A stretch of 64,000 nucleotides of DNA from Corythucha ciliata (GCA_038030265.1 CM075942.1:38406751-38470750), one strand, 5' to 3'. Shown: positions 1-11,490, counted from the stretch's first letter. The notes: a model not told the origin generated them from the sequence alone. Program-made: numbers and translations.

Positions 1-1640
1 AATGAAACGGATGATTCTCTCACTCTTTGGCCACTAGGAAAATATATAAGCTGTTTTATTAGCCCCGCAATGCTTTCAGACACTTCCTTTATGTTCACGA
101 TACAACCGGCGTCACCGGTTGGCTGACACCTCGTAGGTCACAAAACTGTCTGCGAGGGCCGTTGCTCGGTACCTATGAGTGTTTAATTTCACTACTGCTT
201 CGATTATTCTTCGTTGCACACTTTATACAGCTCTGAGTATCTTCAAATATTAAGGTTGCAGCGGACTACCTATATCACATGCCATTAAGTACCTTACGTA
301 ACCAAACTGCTTCCTGGCTTGTACTGGAAGCTTTAAGCGATTCAGCTTCTGTGGACGACAGCGCTACTGAAGTTTGTTTCTTGCAAGACCATAGGTCCGT
401 TCCATTGTTTTGCAAGTGCTACACTAGTTCTGGAAACCATGTGATTTCAATGACTTATTCTGAAAAATTGAATGAAACCAGATGATTTTCTTCAAAAGTG
501 TAGCACTCGCGAAGCAATGGAATGAACCTCATGTGATGCAACTCGAACCATGTTTGAAAAGAAACCCACTTGTAGATTTACGATCAGCTGCATCTCTAGC
601 CCAATCTGCGTAGATAAATGATGTCAGTAATATTTGTTCTAATTCTTCTGCAAGTTTAAATTTTTAATTCTTCGAGCCTTTCAAATATCGAATCGTTCTT
701 TTTACTGATTCCAGTCACTTTGAGTAGGTATAAGAATTCCAACCCGTCTCCCGAGAATGGCGACGGCTAGTGCAATAACAGGACGAGTCGACGAGTGTTA
801 ATAAATACCAAATTTCCTCGTGTTAGGAGATTCGTTATTAGAATAGGTAAATCCGCTTTCCATAGGAGTTTTCTCAGGCCTTGCGTCTTCGAGACCGTAT
901 TTCGAAACTATCTTTTCGATTTTTCTCGTTTGAGATAGTAAGTATCCTCCATCCTCGCTTTTTTCAATCGTGATTCCTTAGATAATTACGAATTTCTCCC
1001 AAATCTCTGATCTCGAATTTCCTCGCTAGTTCTTCCGGCGATTCAGTTATTTAGGGCTAAGTAGGTATGAACTTTCCAGATTCGGGTGGGATATGATAAA
1101 TAGCCAAAAAATTGCTAGTGTTGGGCAAATAGTCGAAATTTTTATGGAAAAACATACCATTGCCAATTGCAATGGATAAAAATCAGAAAAATGCAAGTTT
1201 TGGAATAATAATTAGTGATGCATGAGAGAGGTTGCAAAAATTGCAACCTTAATTGATGATTATTTATTTATTAACAGCTTGAATGCCATAAAAATTTTAA
1301 CCCCCTATGTTAACAAGTGATTAAGTCACTGCATACATTTCTTATTGATTTGCTGTTATGATACCTACATATGTCTATGTTCAGGCTATTTATAACACGG
1401 CAGGCTCTAAACAGTGGCGAGTTAAACTTATAATTAGTACCACAGAGTGGCAGGTAGAACGTATCATGGTTTCGACTGGACCTAGTAGGTACATGAAAGT
1501 TTAGTTTTGAAAGTAATTCATTGGATTAGTCAAGACACATCGGTTTACTGCCAGCTGAAGATGTTGAGAAGGGATGTTGAGGATCAACATCTTGTAATAA
1601 GGTTTACTTACCCTGATGTTGTCTGTTGCTGCACTAAAAA
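1..1640. other. No gene recognised
   Basis: AT-rich sequence with only short chance frames. The only structure noted is a small hairpin at 1226-1248. It may be DIP2 intron on the minus strand. Confidence 0.5.
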
Positions 1641-1659
1641 GTTCTAATCGCTTACTTTA

Positions 1660-2050
1660 ACACCTGAAAGAGAGGGAGAGGCGAAATAGTCAGTTTCCAA
1701 GCAACCCGTTTCTTGAGAAATATTGACTGTATCTCTCTGACCATACCCACCATAAAAACGACTAAATTGACTAGTTGAGACTTGAATGGATAAACCATCC
1801 ACACCATAATATTGATAAAACTGACTATTTACCCCCTTAAAATAGTCAAACTGACTACTCACGCCCTAAAATTTGCGTTCTAAAAATAGCCAATCTCGCT
1901 ATTCAAGCTCTTAAAATTAAGTACTCCATGCGCTCCAAAGTAGCTAAACTGACGACTCGGACCTTGAAAACACTTAAACTTATACGATTCGTGACCTGAA
2001 AATGACAAAACTGTCCACTCACCCCCACAAAGTGGCTTAACTGAATAAGC
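1660..2050. repeat. Degenerate minisatellite, unit about 33 bp
   Basis: Imperfect tandem units built on aaaatagtcaaactgacta and ctcacgccct. They are best preserved at 1820-1870 and drift towards both ends. Because the unit is about 33 bp, reading the minus strand in one frame gives an 11-residue periodicity (SQFxYFxGV). That explains the protein-like look of short frames here. It is not a gene. Confidence 0.7.
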
Positions 2051-2070
2051 AATCCCGAACCCACCCTTAA

Positions 2071-2202
2071 GGCCCATTTACAAGCTCTATGTTTGCGTTG
2101 TGTGGAGTCTATGCACCCAAAAAAATTTATTCCCTCCAAAAATGAAGCATTTTGATAGGTTATATAATCTCCACGGACGCATAGCACAGACTTGGTCTTG
2201 GC
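2071..2202. mobile_element. Hairpin MITE, GGCCCGTTCACAAGCTCTATG family, copy 1
   Basis: A TTAA at 2067-2070 precedes ggcccatttacaagctctatg. The right end is diverged. It shares the core with the copies at 9508-9625, 9788-9926 and 55241-55380: accaaacaaattcattccc..., then gaagcattttgataggtt. This copy is the most decayed. Confidence 0.65.
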
Positions 2203-2209
2203 CACACAT

Positions 2210-3060
2210 GTATGTGTCAATATTGGACAAATATCTTCCAATATTAATAACTTACTTTCCGTCACTGTTTGGAGTAAGCTTACGCTGTTCAAGGTGAAGT
2301 GGCAGAATAATTGTTCGGTCAAGCGAAAAATAGCGTTCACAACTCGTGAGAGGCCTTTACGCGCTCGTTGTTAGTAATTAGCGAACTCGGCGTTGCTTCG
2401 TTCGCCAAACACAATTCGCGCGTAAAGTGCCCCAATCGTCACTCGTTGTGAGATATACTAGTACCCATCTTCGCCAGTGAGAAAAAATGAGTAGAGAAAA
2501 AACATACTACTGGCAACTACACCGAGCGTCAATATCGGTTATGATAGATGTCTATACTGAACTCATCAGGTCCAACTATGTATTTTTAACTTACCAACAC
2601 TACAAGCGCGGGACAGGCTGTACAGCTAGATTTATGCCAAAGAGAAATTGGAGCTTCCTCTACCCTCTCTTTATATTTCTTCTACTGTCTTCTCTCTTCA
2701 TAAATTTCCCTAGTCTATTCTTTAGGGAAATTCTGTACAATATCCTTTAGCTTCCACCGGATTTCCTATGTTTTCTAAAGTATTATACGGCCACAAGAAA
2801 TGGGGAGTATCACGATAAGAAAACATTTCTCACGTAAAATTAAATGCAGTAAAAAGAGGGAAACGCATAAAAGACAACGGGGCAGAAAGGAATACGATGC
2901 GAATTAGAGGGGGGTAGCAAATATGGTGCAGATGAAAGATGAAACGCTCAACAATACTATCCTGCTGAAGAAGCTGAAATAATTTGGGACTCGAGCTTCC
3001 TGTAGCATGGTAATGTTTGGGGGGGAGGGGTTGAAAGATCTAGTACAAATCTTGACGGTA
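2210..3060. other. No gene recognised
   Basis: AT-rich DNA. A short frame at 2487-2750 has a hydrophobic C-terminus but no recognisable domain and no splice context, so I treat it as chance. Confidence 0.45.
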
Positions 3061-3080
3061 TTAAGCCGGGTTTTCCTAGC

Positions 3081-3189
3081 AGCGCAAAACGCTCAGCGCA
3101 TTGTGTTTAAAATGTATTTCTAGTTACCACACATGTTTACGTTTCAACTGGGAAACAATTAGAAACACGTTGCGCTAAGCGTTTTGCCG
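3081..3189. mobile_element. Short inverted-repeat element
   Basis: The arms agcgcaaaacgctcagcgca and its near complement (tgcgctaagcgttttgccgg) face each other across about 55 bp. TTAA lies at 3061-3064. Probably a decayed MITE; the outer ends are not firmly placed. Confidence 0.5.
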
Positions 3190-3218
3190 GCACCAAAGCT
3201 CAAAAACAGGGAATAGTA

Positions 3219-3365
3219 GGTCTGTTCGAACAAGGTGTTTAGAACATGTTTGGAGCAGAGTTGCCGTGGGATCAGCCAATAAAATTTACGTTGATTACAT
3301 TTTATTGGCTGGTCCCATGGCTACTCTGCTCCGTATATGTTCCAGGCGCCTTGCTGGAACAGACC
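3219..3365. mobile_element. MITE, GGTCTGTTC family, copy 1
   Basis: 147 bp with ends GGTCTGTTCgaacaaggtg and gctggGAACAGACC, flanked by TA at 3217-3218 and 3366-3367. The interior is a long imperfect hairpin: agccaataaaatttacg opposite ttttattggctgg. A second, decayed copy lies at about 10523-10650. TA flanks fit a Tc1/mariner-type duplication, but 2 bp is weak proof. Confidence 0.65.
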
Positions 3366-3369
3366 TAAT

Positions 3370-4398
3370 ATCCCAAATGGTGGAGGAGGGGGGTCATGTG
3401 CCTTTGGCGCATGCCAGTTTTCTCATTAACGTCCCTTTCATTTTTCTTATTCGCAGAATACTTGAAGAGCCTCCTGCGAATTTATTTCAATCGATAGATT
3501 ACAAGAATTTTTTGTGGAAAAAATATTGGGAAATTGAAATACTCAGCAAGAGGTAAAAATACAATAAAGAGAGGCGGCATTAGAGTTGCAAATTGTTCCA
3601 AACAGAAGACATCTCAAACAAATCATTATAATATTCCCCCTTCTTTCGAATCAATCGCCTGACTCCTTAATTCCTCAGACCTGAATACTTCTCCAACTCG
3701 TTATTCTCCGCAGAGGATTACAGTATCACCTAATCCTCTCCTTGTATAGAATTTTCCTCCAGAACGTAATATTCTCATCGTTCTCATATTCTCACTTTTA
3801 ATTCAATTCTTTCGTTCGTTCCTCTCTCTTAATGGTTTCTATTGACGGAAATGCGAAATTAATGCCATTTCTGTCGCATGTCAGGGTTTACATAAAGATA
3901 TTATATACTCATAGAAATAGAGGGAAGAGGCGAAATGAAAAACAAGCCGGGCTCATGATGCAAAAATCCAATGTCAAAATAAACAGAAATATCAAGCGTC
4001 AGTACAAACACAGGAAATCTTTCATTCTATTTTCAAACCTCTCCTCTCCAGCTCCATCATATTTATCCAAAGCTTCCGACTGTTAAGTGGTGAAGAATAT
4101 TCAAGGACAAATGGGCGAGGATGACATAATTGTCTTTATGACTATATAAGACAAGAAAATAGCGAAAAGAATGCTCCCATGGGATGGGTCTTCTTTGCAC
4201 AAGTATAAAATAAGGGTTCTCGTTTCCTTTTTTGTTCTGTTCAACCTGCGAGTTTCAAGATGAAATGTTTAGATAAGAAATTGATTTTTCTCTTCTCGGT
4301 TTCAAATTTTAATGTCATCGGATACTCCTGTTGAAAAGTCCACCACCGAAGACCCTCCACCCCGAAAAAATATGTAAATTTAATGAAGTGACGCTCAC
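3370..4398. other. No gene recognised (DIP2 intron side)
   Basis: Intronic-looking DNA downstream of alternative exon B. I searched for the next DIP2 coding block on the minus strand and did not find it. Confidence 0.45.
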
Positions 4399-4494
4399 CT
4401 GAATGATACCGGCTTTCATTACGCGTGAGTCGTCGGTTACCTCGTCTCCTGGCCCTCGTATTAGGACTAGCCGAGCCGTGCGAAGATGTCCGAG
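4399..4494 (-). CDS. DIP2: DIP2 alternative exon B (RGNRRLTRNESRYHS)
   Basis: Exon of 96 nt with acceptor atttatag and a strong donor, CATTCAG|GTGAGC. In the phase set by the DITQKG exon it reads A-RTSSHGSASPNTRARR-RGNRRLTRNESRYHS. Its end aligns with exon A (RRLTHNEKRYHS against RRLTRNESRYHS). The N-terminal half has diverged and is Ser/Arg-rich instead of Gln/Arg-rich. Both exons begin and end in phase 1, so either one, or both in tandem, would keep the reading frame. The donor here is better than that of exon A. The next DIP2 exon (expected to start EVRQEA) is not visible in 1-4398 and probably lies beyond the window. Confidence 0.83.
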
Positions 4495-5423
4495 CTATAA
4501 ATATTTTCGAATGCTTAGATTTCACGAATTCTCTTTTATTTGAGATAACAAAAGAAATGTAAGTCTGAGATTTAAACATTATAATCCTTTTTTTCAGAGC
4601 CTTAAAGAGCTCCTTTCGGGGGGGGGGGGACTGAGATTAATCAACTTATGCATAACGTCCTCCAATTAGTCGAGAGGATCCGTTGACGGGGTTTTAATTA
4701 TAAAGACTCTTCAAAACCAACCCCTTTGTGCCGCAGGTACCTATAGCACAAAATCAATGTCATCACCATATTTTTTTGTCGTCCTACCTTTTTTCTATGG
4801 TGAAAACTTGGCAAGGCTGCGCTACGAGAGCAGGTGCTTCAATTAAACGCATATATTACGGTATGTTTATTTATTGTTCGAAATCCTCTTCCACAAACAT
4901 ACAAACGTAAGACTGGGCTCTGAGGCGTCAACACTGATAATTGTCGGGAATGCTCTTAATCCACGATTTTTTCCTACCTGCGTGTTTTTATACTAATTCG
5001 TCACACTTCACGAATAAACTTCTCACCCCCTCTTCACCATTACACGTTGAAGAAGACCAAAAAAAAACTAGATTGGTTTTCCTCCCTCCTGAAACAAGGC
5101 ACAACTCACTCGAGCGTAAAATAAACTCTTTTCACTACCCGGGCTCGCCGAAAAAGACATCCTATGAATGATTTAAGATCCGGCTGAGGGAATGTTTCCA
5201 AAAGAAGGACGGGGAATTTCAATTTTCAATTATCAATGAATTCACTGGGAAAAGAAGAGCTACAAACGCCCCCCCACCCCCACCCCAAAGAAAGGGAGAA
5301 AAATCCATGCCAAACTACAATCGTGCAGAATTGCTCGACAAGCGTGAAAACAAAGTGAAGAAAAACAAAGCAAATGAAAAGTCTACGTTTGGGCATGCTT
5401 TTGATTTGTTGAACAAAATCTAC
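4495..5423 (-). other. DIP2: Intron between the DIP2 alternative exons
   Basis: About 0.93 kb separates the duplicated exons. It carries long G and C runs (for example 4619-4630). No other exon-like block was seen. The donor of exon A is at its upstream end and the acceptor of exon B at its downstream end. Confidence 0.6.
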
Positions 5424-5504
5424 CTGAATGATATCTTTTCTCATTGTGTGTGAGTCGACGTTGAGTACGCCTAGGTCGAGTCGCTTGCCGTTCCCGTTGA
5501 GGCG
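5424..5504 (-). CDS. DIP2: DIP2 alternative exon A (RRTQRRLTHNEKRYHS)
   Basis: Exon of 81 nt. The acceptor is ttttaag with a weak pyrimidine tract, and the donor is CATTCAG|GTAGAT. Joined in phase 1 to the DITQKG exon it reads A-PQRERQATRP-RRTQRRLTHNEKRYHS-(G/E). This matches the basic segment I know from insect DIP2 just before EVRQEAVQQALA. Its length is a multiple of three, so skipping it keeps the frame. A second exon about 0.9 kb downstream (4399-4494) encodes a clearly related segment with the same last six bases, so the two look like duplicated alternative exons. The weak acceptor fits regulated use. What is seen: the open frame, phase and splice sites. What is inferred: alternative use. 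Confidence 0.88.
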
Positions 5505-7557
5505 CTTAAAACATTTATTTATTTTTTGAAATGTGTTTTCCTAGGTTACATTTTTTAATTTTTTTCTGTATCTTCTTCTTTGGAAGTATCGTATGTAGGT
5601 GTAGTAGCAAACCGGGGAGGAAGAATACGCTCAACGGGAGGGTGAATTTTTACCTATTCCCTCCCAGCCCAACCCATCCCATCACACAATATAGACAGAG
5701 GAGCACGAAGTTTTTTGAAGCTTGTAAAAAAATAAGGACGGTCACGACTGCGAGGTTGTTTAGCCTCAGGAAAGAAGCTATTTTTCAAGAAGAAACCCAG
5801 GCTTTAGCGCTGTCTTCTCCTCTCCCTCACAATGTTGTAACAAGAGATATTAAAATTTTAACTACTCAGAACCGTTAAGCCAGTCTTCAAGATGCTCCGT
5901 AGGGATCTAAGGAAATTCAGCGAACAGTCAGATATTGAATATTTGTCAAACCACCCGTCGAATACTTTATCAGTAAAAATAGTTGTTTCTGCTCAGATTC
6001 TGAGTAGGCAAAAAAGTTTGAAAATTACAGTTCAATGCGTATGAAGTGCAAAACGTAATGCAGTGTGTTTTTTCCCCCTTGGCCATGCAATTGCTCTATT
6101 GAAGAGAGATTTCCCGAAATGAATAACCAACTTCATTAATGTTGCGCGTTTGACGTTGCTCCGAGTGTGTGTGAAGAAGGGATTGGAATGGGGAGGAGTG
6201 ATAAATTTGTAGCCTAATCAACCAGTTCACCAAGGGGTTAACATCAGATGCGAGATAACGAAGGATAGCATACGTAGATGGGCCAGTACTTTACTGTAAT
6301 GTGTTTCTGAAAGCAAGCAGGCCAAACAGTTGAAAATTTACAACTTGGTCGAAAACACCAGAATTGCGCAGGACTAAACACTTGAATTTTTCACTGTGAA
6401 ATTCAACATAATATTATTTCGCCCATTTGCACTTTGGCGGGGAAGGCCTCCATTTTCAAATTCCGGAATCGACCGAATCGCGGCAATTGGAATGCCAAAT
6501 AGGACATTTTTACCCGACTGATGTGAGTGACCGGATTTAATTCGCATTCTGATTTAAGCGATCGATAGATATTTTTATTCTAGCGTAAATAAAACCGTAG
6601 TTCAACTAATCGAATTACCTAGTCCTAAATTAGCGTGTTTTCAAATTCGCTCTTTACCAACCCCAAGTGATCCCCTCGTATAGGGTACAAATTTCAGCTT
6701 ACGCTGACTTTATTAAAGTTTTTTCATTTGAGGTTTGAGTTTCAAAAAATCATTTAGAACCATATTACTGCTCTCCTGAAAATTAACCAAAGTGACGGTA
6801 GGGGGGTGTTACTCTGACACCCTAAAAATTCTGTCTGAAAACAACCTTGGGAAAACTAGTTGCACTAACACTGAAACTTTATCCTTAACAATTCTATTTG
6901 AGATTTAAAGAACCAGACAAATTTCCTTGAAAAACCCCAGTTTTAAAATGTAATCAACGAACCCATAAATTTCCAAGTCAAGTGAAACTGTGGAAAATGG
7001 GGGCGCGGCCTCAAGTGGTAAGTACACGGCGAGGGTGCGGGTTTAAAAGGGGATGCAATTCACGGAAACCCCGAGAGATACCCTATAAGAGCGACTCAGC
7101 CATTAAGTTCTGTAGAAGAGAAAGGAGAATAACATACACGATGATGTGAAGGGAGAAGGGTCGTTTTAATTCAAGTCAACTTGAAAGCTCCTGTGAAATG
7201 TGATGCTTGTGTGTATGGGACCAGGGGTGTGGGGTATGTACCTAAGGCTTGATTCCGTTTGTTGTGGTTGAATGATTTCACTAATAACAACCAAAAACAA
7301 TGCATGATAATGGAAATGGCTTGTTTATAAAACGTTGAGTGAAAAATGATTTTTTTTTTTTTTTTTAGTGCGGCTTGCTCAAATAAATTATGTAAGTGTG
7401 AAATGAGATATTGGACCCAAGCATCAGTCAGTTAATTTTCAAACCCGAAGTGTCCTACAAAATGTGTGCGCAAAATCAAACCTCCGCGAATTTTTACAAG
7501 TTGAAACAAGTCGTTTCAAATCCTTCCTCATAGAAAGTTGGAAAAATATATATTTAC
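5505..7557 (-). other. DIP2: DIP2 intron after the DITQKG exon
   Basis: About 2 kb between GTAAAT at 7557 and the exon A acceptor. It contains a poly(T) tract at 7350-7366 and a weak tRNA-like patch at 7000-7056. No further exon was recognised. Confidence 0.55.
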
Positions 7558-7632
7558 CTTGTACTTGCTTCGGGATATAGGGCGCCAACAGCCTCGTTCT
7601 TTTCTTCTCATACCCTTTCTGAGTGATATCAC
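7558..7632 (-). CDS. DIP2: DIP2 (disco-interacting protein 2), DMAP1-binding domain exon
   Basis: Internal coding exon, read right to left. A long pyrimidine tract ending in ctag precedes it and the donor is AAG|GTAAAT. It is 75 nt, entering and leaving in phase 1, and encodes (G)DITQKGYEKKRTRLLAP followed by YIPKQVQ. The block GDITQKGYEKKR is the signature of the N-terminal DMAP1-binding domain of DIP2 proteins. These are large proteins with this domain followed by two adenylate-forming (acyl-CoA-synthetase-like) domains. In animals they are linked to neuronal axon branching and to diacylglycerol balance. The recognition rests on this conserved block and on the matching downstream exons. The exon for the preceding helix (usually ending ELSEG) was not found in the window. 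No other protein family known to me carries this string. Confidence 0.93.
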
Positions 7633-7636
7633 CTAG

Positions 7637-9450
7637 AAAAAAAAAGAAAGAAGAAAAAATAAATAAATGAGAAGCACCGTTGTAAATACATATAGAAGAA
7701 AACGGGAACCGGAATTAGTTAACAATTTTCCATCGCACTGAAAATTGAATGTAATGTCAACGCATAAAATCATGATTTAAACATTTCCATCTCCTCTTCT
7801 TACCCACCCACTACTTACAACATAGCCATTACGAAAAACTGCATCAGTATAAGCTTTCATAAGACCCCTTCTCGTAAATAATAGGCTCGTAAAATTTAAT
7901 TAAAAAGGATGCTCAGGATGAAGGAACAAGGTAAGAGAATACCCTCTATTAAGAACACCTAGCGAAAAAATGGGAAGGGCGAAGCTATCCTTCGGCTGTT
8001 CATGAACACTTTCAGTGGATCGGCTTATCAGTGCGGGAAGGGAGGGGGCTAACCGATTCATACTCATTTTTTCTCCAGGAGCACTGAAACATGTTTTATG
8101 TATAAAATGTATACATGAAATTGAATCAATAAATGTGCAATCGAGAAATGGAAAGGGATTGCGTAAGTACCGACACAATAGTCGACAAGTTACCGTTAAG
8201 AGAACGACGTGTGAACTGGGTCTCTTCGATGTCACATTTTCCAATCGCCAATATATTATGTATGTTCACGTATTACAAACTCACTATAATAGGGTATAAA
8301 TCACTATAAAAGTTCATGTTCAGATGAAGATTTCGGATAAGAGGGGTGGGGTTCGCCCTTTCGTATGAACATCGGCCGGGTCGAGGAGAAACGAAACTCA
8401 AAAAAGGTTTTACCTTAAAATTTGGACTGACGTTAAAATCCTCTTAACGTTCCAGAGGATTCGAACGGACAAAAATACCCATGCACAATTTCGTGATCCA
8501 GGGGCTGCACACCAGGAAAAAATATAATTTCCCTTTCAAATATTCGAGATCAAGTTTTATAAATATAAATAGACCATTCACGAATTTCGGTATATGAGTT
8601 TGACTCATTTTTCTTGAAATACTCGAAAATACGAGCTCTCCCGAAAGGATTGGACGTCGATAAAAGAGACAAGCAAGCTGGCTCCAACAATGTATGAATT
8701 AAAACCCTTATTTTCTTTTTCTCTTCAACATACTCTCCCCTTTTCCTTGGGCAAAATGAAAATATATACAGTTCTTTCTCTGTGAAAAGAGAAGGAAAAT
8801 ATGTATACCCATTAACCAAAAGCGATTCGTTCGAAAAATTCGGTTATTTCTCATGCAATTGCTATTTTTGCCACCATCAGTTCTAATGCAGGGATCTTTG
8901 AGAGACTTTAAAGTCTCAATCTTTGAGAAAATCATGAGACTCGGGGCTTTTCTCAATTTCCAGTCACAATAAAGCCTCTCACTTATCATTGCAGCCGATG
9001 TACTGTCAGGCAGTTTAGTGTATAGCAATTATAAAATGAGGGGGTGATAAAGCATTATTTTATCCTCATTTATATTCTTGTTAAAAATAAAACGTCCAAT
9101 TTTTAATTATAGTGTGGGAGAGAGAAGAAAACTCTATTTAAATGTTAATAACGCCTTGAATTTATTGGTACGAATGGAGCGTGAAGAGCGGGTGAAGAGA
9201 GTGCGCGGCAGAGTGGAATAGGAAAACAAAGAGCACAATTTCATGAAGACCTAGTGATATGAGGAAGTGGGAAGGGATATTGAGCGTCAATTTTTTCACT
9301 CACCGTTTCGTATTTGACTATGCTGATGAAGGGTTTTAAATGTAAAACTAACGCTATTAAATCAGAGCCGGGGAAAAAGTAATTATTAAAATTGGAATGA
9401 CCCTTAGCTTGGTGGTAGTGGTAACAGGAATGTTTCGGATGTTTGTAAAA
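7637..9450. other. No gene recognised
   Basis: Intronic-looking AT-rich DNA. Short overlapping frames on both strands at 7900-8300 and 8550-9028 show no domain or splice context. Confidence 0.45.
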
Positions 9451-9451
9451 A

Positions 9452-9676
9452 GAGCTTTTTTGAGACCACATGTGAAGCTGGCTTAAGACAAGCTCTCACA
9501 CACACACAAGCTCTATGTTTGCGTCGAGTGGAATCTATGCAACCAAATAAATTCATTCCCGCGAAAAATCAAGCATTTTGATAGGTTGCATAGTCACCAC
9601 ACAACGCAAACATAGAGCTTGTGTGTGTGTGAGAGCTTGTCTTAAGCCAGCTTCACATGTGGTCTCAAAAAAGCTC
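9452..9676. mobile_element. Composite palindrome with a hairpin MITE at its centre
   Basis: Two arms of about 75-85 bp are near-perfect inverted copies (gagcttttttgagaccacat... and the reverse, ending ...aaaaaagctc). They include a CA/TG microsatellite. The loop is an entire 118-bp copy of the acaagctctatgtttgcg hairpin family (9508-9625). The right arm also begins the neighbouring element at 9640-9786. Confidence 0.75.
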
Positions 9677-9783
9677 GGCTTTGAGCTGTATCCAATGAAA
9701 TATAATTAATTCATACGCGGGTTGCTCTTTGATTGGCTACAGCTCAAAGCTTAAGCTGTCACAGCTCGCATATGAAGGTGGCT
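9640..9783. mobile_element. MITE with AAGCCAGCTTCACATGTGG ends
   Basis: Ends aagccagcttcacatg and catatgaaggtggctt are imperfect inverted repeats. Inner arms ctcggctttgagctgtatcc and ggctacagctcaaagc also pair. A single end of the same family is at 38826-38885 (taaggcggcttcacttgcg). Confidence 0.6.
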
Positions 9784-9787
9784 TTAA

Positions 9788-9926
9788 GGTCCGTTCACAA
9801 GCTCTATCTATGCATCTGTGGAGCGTATGCCACCAAACAAATTCATTCCCTCGAAAAATGAAGCATTTTGATAGGCTGCATATGCTCCACAGGCGCGTAG
9901 CATACATATAGCTTGTGAACAGGGCC
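9788..9926. mobile_element. Hairpin MITE, GGCCCGTTCACAAGCTCTATG family, copy 3
   Basis: Best preserved copy, 139 bp. The ends are ggtccgttcacaagctctat and atatagcttgtgaacagggcc, with TTAA on both sides (9784-9787 and 9927-9930). The flank could be a 4-bp TTAA duplication or a 3-bp TWA one, since the boundary is ambiguous. Confidence 0.75.
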
Positions 9927-9930
9927 TTAA

Positions 9931-10520
9931 TCGACAACTGTGCATGCATAAGTAAAATTCTGTTGATGGAAGGAGCTCCATGTGACGGCGGCGGGCCTCG
10001 AAGGAATCCTGTGACTTTGACATAGCGCCATAAACCTGAAAGAGAACTAATGGCTCACGGGTATCCCGATCTATCAAAACCGGGAATTGGAGCGGTCAGA
10101 AACATAGTTCTGTAGATCGATAGTTATTTGAATTTTATAGTTATGTTGATTATATTCATTTCAACCATGCATCTTTCATATGTAGAGTGTATTTCCTTAT
10201 ATTCCACTCTTATTCTTCCCGTGATAAATGAGTTGATCGATGAACTATTGCATTTTACGGCCGTGAATAAGTCCGAAAAGTGTCTCTTTTCTTGCCAAGT
10301 AGCTAAAGTATTTCACTGCTGCAAATTTTACGGCGTTTTAGAGCCTAGGCTCTGAATTAATTTTTACGGGACACTTTGTACTTCGTACTCATAGCGTTGA
10401 AGCACTCTAGACCGTACGAAATAAAAAGCTCGAAACTGAGTAATGTTATCAGCTGTTCAGTGACATATCTGAACACGGAATAACTTTTTCAAATTGCCAA
10501 ATTTCAAATCCTGTTTTCAA
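9931..10520. other. No gene recognised
   Basis: Unique-looking DNA with chance frames only. Confidence 0.4.
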
Positions 10521-10522
10521 TT

Positions 10523-10650
10523 GGCCTGTTCCAGTAAGGTGTTTGGAACATGTTTGGAGCAGATTTGCTATATGGGACCTGCCAATAAAATTTAAGGTGA
10601 TTACATTTTAATGACTGGTGCTATCTCAACTCTGCCAAACACCTTGCTCA
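10523..10650. mobile_element. MITE, GGTCTGTTC family, copy 2 (decayed)
   Basis: ggcctgttccagtaaggtgtttggaacatg and the interior ccaataaaatttaaggtgattacatttt match the copy at 3219-3365. The right end (accttgctcaa) has lost the terminal inverted repeat. Confidence 0.6.
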
Positions 10651-11105
10651 AATAATATTAAAAATTGATCATTACTTTTACCGGTTTCGGCTGCTCGACA
10701 TCTTTATCGTTCAATATCACAACCGTTTCAGTGCAAATTCAATTTCTGGTGATAAATTGACGATTTCCAGCACCGCGATTTCCGAGTTGATAAAGTACCA
10801 GTTCTCTTTCTCTTGCTGGGGATTCATTCTCGAATGAGCCTGCAATAGGCAATGGTGCATTTGACACATTTATTCTCTAGTGAAGTAGCCCACAACTAGA
10901 TCAAGGGCTGGCTATGCCCCTGGCTAGAGCCCTTCACATTTCGTTCAACCCCACTCCAAAAAATTGGAGAAATAATCATCGGTGCATGGTTGTCCACATT
11001 TCGCACGCATTTACATTATATTATATAAATGTACGTACTGTTTGCTTGTCAGCACAATAGCTTCCGAAGACATGCAATTTTTGCACAATAACCACATGCC
11101 ATTAA

Positions 11106-11490
11106 GGGGGAGTTGTACATGTGTTTCCTCGATCCCGCTACAATCATCCCTCGCCTACTCGGCATTACGTAAACCATTGCCGTAGTTCTGCACCAATCCT
11201 GGATTTTAAGGTCCCATTTTAATCTCCAGATAATTCTGCACGCACGTTAAGTCTTGCTTTCCCAAATAAGACGTCGGAAGAGCTCGAATTTTCAAGGTAA
11301 ATGTTTAAGTGGGTTTTATAGCTGTTTCAAAGGTGAAATATTAAAAATGAAGATTTATCGGGCGTGCGGAATTATCTGGAGATTAAAATGAGACCTTAAA
11401 ATCCAGGATTGGTACCGAACTACGGCGTCAATTTACGTAACGCCAAGTACGATTGGAGGGGGGTCGAGGAAATACATGTACAACTCCCCC
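11106..11490. mobile_element. MITE with long imperfect inverted repeats, TTAA flanks
   Basis: 385 bp. Ends gggggagttgtacatgtgtt and aatacatgtacaactccccc pair, and the pairing continues inward for about 130 bp with gaps (ggattttaaggtcccatttt opposite aaaatgagaccttaaaatcc). TTAA sits at 11102-11105 and 11491-11494. The GGG start with a TWA/TTAA flank is PIF/Harbinger-like. No transposase is present. Confidence 0.75.

Noticed and set aside
4241..4579. A 112-codon minus-strand frame across DIP2 exon B
   Set aside because: The frame is right only between 4399 and 4494. Both sides are intron read-through, so it was replaced by the spliced exon.
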